This document shows positions 19,765 through 24,529 of a stretch of 24,529 bases of DNA, piece after piece. The notes beneath the pieces are model-generated. The model did not search any database. It worked only from the letters and a program-made list of their open reading frames with translations, and had not been told where the DNA came from. The stretch is from Scleroderma bovista (Eukaryota > Basidiomycota > Agaricomycetes > Boletales > Sclerodermataceae): NCBI GenBank assembly GCA_037178675.1, contig JAYMGJ010000510.1:1-24529 (forward strand), read 5' to 3'. Position numbers and translations under genes: made by a program. Position 1 is the stretch's first letter. Each line of letters begins with the position of its first letter.

Positions 19765-21854
19765 TGTGAGTCAAAGTGTGGATTTGGGTCGGAGTAATAA
19801 CCCAAACACAACACCAACAAAGGACTACAAAAATGTGCGAGTGGTGGTTTACCTCCACGGTGTCCAGAGAGGATATGCTGAGGAGGGGGAAAGGGGATCT
19901 ACACCAACAGGGTGATGCAGATGGTGATGCAGGATACTCCTGGGGTACAGGAGTAATAGAAGACAAAGGGGATAGGGGTCTGGACTCTTCCTAAAGCCTA
20001 GAAAGTGTCAAAGCGGTGATTGGATTGACTTAGAGTGAAACAGCGATACTACACCTAGAGATTGGTGCAGCAAGGGGACAAGGGGGCTCCTGACGTCCAG
20101 AATCAATGAGAGATGAAGGATTGACTGGCTAGACTCCGCTTGAGCCTAGAGAAATACTTGGACTTGAATGGATTGAATAAACTTGAGATATCAGAGCCTT
20201 TAGACCTTCACTGAAGCCTACAAGACTCAAAGAGCTGAGGGGATACTGACTGAGAGAGTCTGAGAGAGGGATAATTTCGTGCAATTGGGTCCTTTTTTTC
20301 ACTGGGCTGAGCCCAGAGGTTTAAATACATGGGGGGGCACAGCATTAAAGTACAAAAAGAGAAGAGAGTAAGCAGAATTTGTCAAGGATTGGTAAGAGCT
20401 TTGTAAGGGGTTTGTAAGGAATAAGTAAGCAAGGGATAAGCAGGAATGAGTAAGCATAGGGAGCATGAATAAGCTGCTGAGTAAAGGAATGAGTAAGCTG
20501 CATGACAAGATTGATTGGTAAGGGAGTGAGTCATCAGCTGAGTAATATACCAAAAATGCGAAAGGGATAGAGTAATACTGATGACAAGAGAGCATCAGTA
20601 AGCAAGGGATGAGTCACTGCACAGCAGAAGGAGTCATTGATGCACAGCCTAAGAAGTTTGATGGGGGGCTGTGTACCATCAGGAATTTGATGGGACAACA
20701 ATGGGGAAGCTCTGAGATAAACAGGGGGATTGATCCGAGACAAAACAGCCACAAGAAGGGTACCAGGGGTCCAGAGGTCTTTTGGGGGGTCAGCATACAC
20801 TAAGGTATAGTGCATGTGTTCTAGCGCCACTGGAGCGCAACCATGGGCTCCCTTGACAAGCTCTCTTCTGGGAAAGAACAAGAGAGGGTTCTTCTTCCTA
20901 ATAGCACTATAAAGTGGGGGGAATAACTGTCATGGTGCTGGGGGACGTCGTCTGAAAGTAGGGAAGCGGATAGAGTATTGAATTCGACGCATCCAGGGAA
21001 GTGAGACAAACGACAGAGGAAGATGGTCATGGCAAGTATCTTGGAGGAAGGGACCATAGGCTGAGGGCTCAGGGGACACAGAGATGACCAGAGAAGACTT
21101 CTCAAGCTTGACAATAGACCTAAGATGACCAAAGTACGTCCTTGACACAGGACTGACAAGGAGAATGTGCTGACCAAGAACGAGAGGGACTGAGGGAGCA
21201 GGCTGGGAAGATATGTGCCAGGCAGTGCACGGGAACTCCGGGAGAGGCTGTCCTAAGAGCGGGACATAGTGGAGATCTGCAGCAATAGTGGAGAAATGAT
21301 CCAGAGAAAATATGGACTCCATAGTGAGCAATGAAGCAAATGTCTGGATTGCGGGGGGAATATCTCCGTGGGAAATGAACAGATTTGCATCGGAACTTGA
21401 CAGGCAGATAGACCATGTTCTAGGCTCTCTGACGGTATAATCACGTGCCTGATAGCTTCAGAAACGATGGAGCTATTCAAAATATCGGAATGCCAGCACT
21501 GGGTGCCTAAAAATGACATTTGGGCGCTAAAAATCATTTCTTCTCTTTCTCCTTCATTTCTCCATCAATTCTTCGGCTTCTTTGATCGTTCTGGTATGGG
21601 AGTTGGACTGCAGATGTGTGCATTCCTTTCTCATACCACAATTGACATTATTCCTTCAGTTTCTTCTGCTTCTTGGCAGTTCTCGTGCGATAGATGACTG
21701 TCAGCATTGGCATTCATCTCTCGCATCAGGATAGTCTTCTTGTGCGATAGATGGCTACGATGAGGGTCCGTCGTGCTTATCCTTCACATAAGGATCATTC
21801 AATATAGGTGTTATCTTCCATGTTCACTGTACCAAACCTGTTTGGTGCGTGACA
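19765..21854 (-). mobile_element. Long LTR family, copy C (full-length, 2090 bases, inverted)
   Basis: Reverse-complemented, it starts TGTCACGCACC and ends TTTGACTCACA, the same ends as copy A, and matches A closely along its whole length except for about 500 bases missing in A. It carries the TTTAAATACATGG promoter-like box (about 20319 on the plus strand). There are no internal genes, so it is probably a solo LTR of unusual length. The flanks (TCCAC before, TCACT after) do not form an exact duplication, so the target site has mutated or the flanks were rearranged. Confidence 0.8.
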
Positions 21855-22536
21855 TCACTCTGTCGGACAGTGAGGTGGACACAACCAACCAACTCTTCTG
21901 CTTGGTGCAGATCTTCCCCTGCTTTCTCCAACATGATGTGGTTGAGCTGGAGAGCGATGGTGTTCCTATAAACAATTTCGTGGGCCAAGTTCTTCCACAT
22001 CAGGGAGACTTGTTGATTGCTTCATGCCACCTCAAGAAGGAGATAAGCTTCCATGTCACTATTCGGAGATGGGACGATGTGGTGTGGACAGGACGAAACA
22101 TTTGCTTTCAGGTTGTTATGCTGGAAATCGGTCAGTAAGTACACCAATATAAGGTTCAATAATTACTGTATCTCCAGATGATACTTCAGATTGAATGTCA
22201 AACCCAACACATGGGTTGGATTCACCTTGTATACCACTGGGGTGCTGAAGGGAACTGGATAAGAGAATGTCCACAGGAAAGGGCTTGTATTTCGGTGAAA
22301 TCATACTTTCATGTAGCTCGGCAAAGGGGGAAAGGTGGAAAAGCTCATCAGAGCCATTCTTAAAGAAGTCCATGGTACTGGTGCTATGTAGTTATACAGC
22401 AGGACAAGTCTTTGGGAAGCGTGGGCAATTGATATGGGTATGTACCTGATAGAAATAGATGGACAACTTAGTGTTGCATATGTAGAGCTAAGCAAGCACT
22501 GATTTACTCTTTACTGTCACATCATAACCTACTATC
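21855..22536. other. Flank between copy C and the Plavaka element, no clear gene
   Basis: There is no recognised gene. A minus-strand open frame at 22116-22373 (85 codons) includes QGESNPCVGFDIQSEVSSGD and VIIEPYIGVLTD, which looks protein-like but matches no family I know. A plus-strand frame overlaps it. If the minus frame is real, it could be an upstream piece of the degraded gene at 18992-19670, split by copy C. Confidence 0.25.
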
Positions 22537-23091
22537 ATGCCCCAAGCTAGAACTACTCATGGAAGGCTCAAGACTATTAGTTGCCCTCGGTGTGGGAAGA
22601 GGTTTTGTACCGAGACAAACGTCCTCCAGCACATGAACCAACCAACTGCTACATGCTACAGGGAAGCCTTCTTTGAAACAGGGTGCCCTGCTAGAAATCC
22701 CATCAATTTACCAGATGATGTCCCACCCACGGAGTCTGGTGCCCAGCAACATGATAACAACAGTGTCGCTGTTGAAGATGAATATGATGCTGAGATGGGG
22801 AATGAACTGGACTATCTTAATTCTCCCAGATCAGCTCCACCGGCCGTCTTTGGAGGTGAACCTGAACAGCTCAGGCCCAAACGGTTTGTGGAGATGTATG
22901 AGGGCAGCGTGGAATGTTTTGCTGGTGGTAAAACCTTTATGGATGAATTTATGACTGATCAATACATGGAGCAGAGACAGGAAAACCTTTATTTTCCTTG
23001 GGCATCTCAGTCTGAGTGGGCTTTTGCGTTGTGGCTTTTATGATCACGTCTTAGTATGGCGGCAATCATCAGCCTATTGGCGCTTGAGCTG

Positions 23092-23145
23092 GTACGTGAC
23101 TTATTTTGAATCTCACGTTGCATGACCATGTACCATATCCCTTAG
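23092..23145 (+). other. Predicted intron 1 of the Plavaka transposase (54 bases)
   Basis: The donor is GTACGTGAC after GAGCTG and the acceptor is CCCTTAG before ATCAGAACT. Splicing joins LALEL in frame to IRTMPLSFHSAKEL. Confidence 0.65.
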
Positions 23146-23435
23146 ATCAGAACTATGCCATTGTCCTTTCATTCTGCAAAAGAACTGCACACCCATGCAG
23201 AAATACTTCCTGCTGGACTGCAGTGGCGATGTGAAATAATGACTCCAGAATATCCTACAAAGCAGCCTCCGCATCTCTTCTATCATGTCCTGATTGAGTG
23301 CCTGCAAGCACTTCTCAGTCACCCACTTTTCAAACCTCATATATCATTTGTACCAAGGAAGGTCTGGACATCTGCCACAAAGTATGTTGGGTTTATGATG
23401 AATGGTTGAGCAGAGACTGGGCGTGGAGCAGCCAG

Positions 23436-23484
23436 GTGAGTTTTTTTTCTTTCTGACTTGAGAAACCTAATATTGGTCCTTCAG
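23436..23484 (+). other. Predicted intron 2 of the Plavaka transposase (49 bases)
   Basis: The donor is GTGAGT after AGCAGCCAG and the acceptor is GTCCTTCAG before GAGGCGCTT. Splicing joins DWAWSSQ in frame to EALPPGAIILG. Confidence 0.7.
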
Positions 23485-24529
23485 GAGGCGCTTCCACCTG
23501 GTGCAATTATACTTGGAGTGGTTTTATTGTCCAATAAAACAAACATCTCCATTATGAGCAGAAATCGTATGGCACACCCAGTTTTAATCAGCCTGGAAAA
23601 TATTGATGCATGTATCCAAAGCAAAACAATGCTCCACACCTATCTCCTCCTTGCTTTACTTCCCATTGTGAAGTTCACTCACAAAGATACTCGGGTCCGC
23701 AGTCTTCTTCAAGACCAGCTCTTCCATCAGTCTCTCAACATTGCCCTGGCGCCACTCAAAACTGCCACACAGATAGGTATTATGATGAATGATCCCGTGG
23801 GAAACCTGTGCTACTGCTATATGCCATTGGCTTCATGGATTGCAGATACACCGGAAGAAAGTTTGTTGGCGACAACTGGCCCAAAGGCTTCTCCGGTCAC
23901 AACCACTACCTGGAAGAGCTTCAGTGATGCTCACAGACATTCCCCTTGCACTGGAGAAACTACACTTAGAGCCATCCACACAGCATGCACAAAGCATTCA
24001 CCGACAGACTACAAGAATTTCATCAAGACAGCAAAGGCTCTGTTCTTGAATGGCGTAACCAACCTTTTCTGGAAAGGAATGGTGCTATCTGATCCTTCCG
24101 ACTTCCTCACACCCGAGGTGCTCCATCACTTTCACAGGATGTTCTGGGACCATGATGTCAAGTGGTGTATCCATGTTGTAGGAGCCGCTGAGATAGATTT
24201 TTGATTCTCTCTCATCCAGAACCCTGTCAGGTATTGCGCATTTGATGAAGGCATTTCAAAGCTGAAGCAAGTGACAGGACACGATCACCGTGCCATACAG
24301 TGCAACATAATAGGTGTAATTTCTGGAAAAGCTCCTTCCAGGTTCCTTACCACCGTTCGCTCCCTGCTTGATTTCCGTTACCTCGCTCAAGCCCTAGTAT
24401 TCACAGATCACTTGCTTGACAAGGTTACTGCGGCATTGCAAGAATGCCATGATCACAAAGACACTGTCATAAGCCTTGGTGCACGAGCTCACTGGCAGAT
24501 ACCTAAGCTTGAGCTTCTGCAGAGTGTGG

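Larger units (their letters stand above)
22537..24529 (+). pseudogene. Plavaka transposase, broken and cut by the right edge
   Basis: Plavaka transposases are encoded by CACTA-related DNA transposons described from basidiomycetes. The start at 22537 (MPQARTTHGRL) is followed by a Cys/His zinc-finger-like motif (CPRCGKRFCTETNVLQH, residues about 20-37) and an acidic linker. Then come PKRFVEMYEGSVECFAGG and ENLYFPWASQSEWAFALWLL. Two predicted introns separate LALEL from LSFHSAKELHTHAEILP and DWAWSSQ from EALPPGAIILGVVLLSNKTN. Later motifs are IMMNDPVGNLCYCY, IADTPEESLLATTGPKASPV, FFWDHDVKWCI-like FWDHDVKWCIHVVGAAEIDF, and CAFDEGISKLKQVTGHDHRA. In-frame TGA codons at 23041-23043 and 24202-24204 and a one-base deletion near 23385 inactivate it. 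The frame is open at the window end, at KLELLQSV. Confidence 0.9.

Overview
The window looks like a transposon graveyard from an Agaricomycete (mushroom-forming basidiomycete) genome. Three lines of reasoning support this. The recognisable proteins are a Ty3/gypsy polyprotein, a Tc1/mariner-like DDE transposase of a mushroom type, a Plavaka transposase, a DUF6698-like fragment and a large unnamed repeat-borne protein. The predicted introns are short (49-68 bases) with GT..AG ends. No bacterial signals (operons, Shine-Dalgarno sites, CRISPR) were seen. The order cannot be fixed from the sequence; Boletales is a guess from memory of similar proteins. I found no intact host gene, tRNA or rRNA.

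Layout. 1-7560 (minus): a gypsy gag-pol pseudogene whose integrase runs off the left edge. It is interrupted at 2527-4121 by an unrelated LTR-type insertion (copy A). 7561-8030: AT-rich upstream sequence, possibly the gypsy 5' LTR. 8033-9030: a T/G-rich satellite with a (GT)25 tract. 9359-9870: two minisatellites, of 21 and about 44 bases. 10223-13250 (minus): a decayed gene of an unnamed mushroom repeat family with zinc-binding C-terminal motifs. 13251-15712 (minus): a DDE transposase pseudogene fused to the preceding gene and split by a 458-base solo LTR with a perfect 5-base target duplication. 15785-16333 (plus): two gene remnants, one DUF6698-like. 16334-18187: a candidate second LTR followed by copy B of the long LTR family. 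18188-19670 (minus): unrecognised degraded coding sequence. 19765-21854: copy C, inverted relative to A and B. 22537-24529 (plus): a Plavaka transposase pseudogene running off the right edge.

Nothing here works as a system today: the elements are nested and mutated. The strongest overall pattern is that the 14 in-frame stop codons I could place in three unrelated coding remnants are TGA (11) or TAG (3), never TAA. Each is one C-to-T change away from CGA or CAG. The gypsy reverse transcriptase active site also carries a change of the same kind. This suggests cytosine deamination of silenced repeats. The best candidate for something undescribed is the unnamed protein at 10223-13250. Family assignments rest on recognising motifs by eye, not on database searches.
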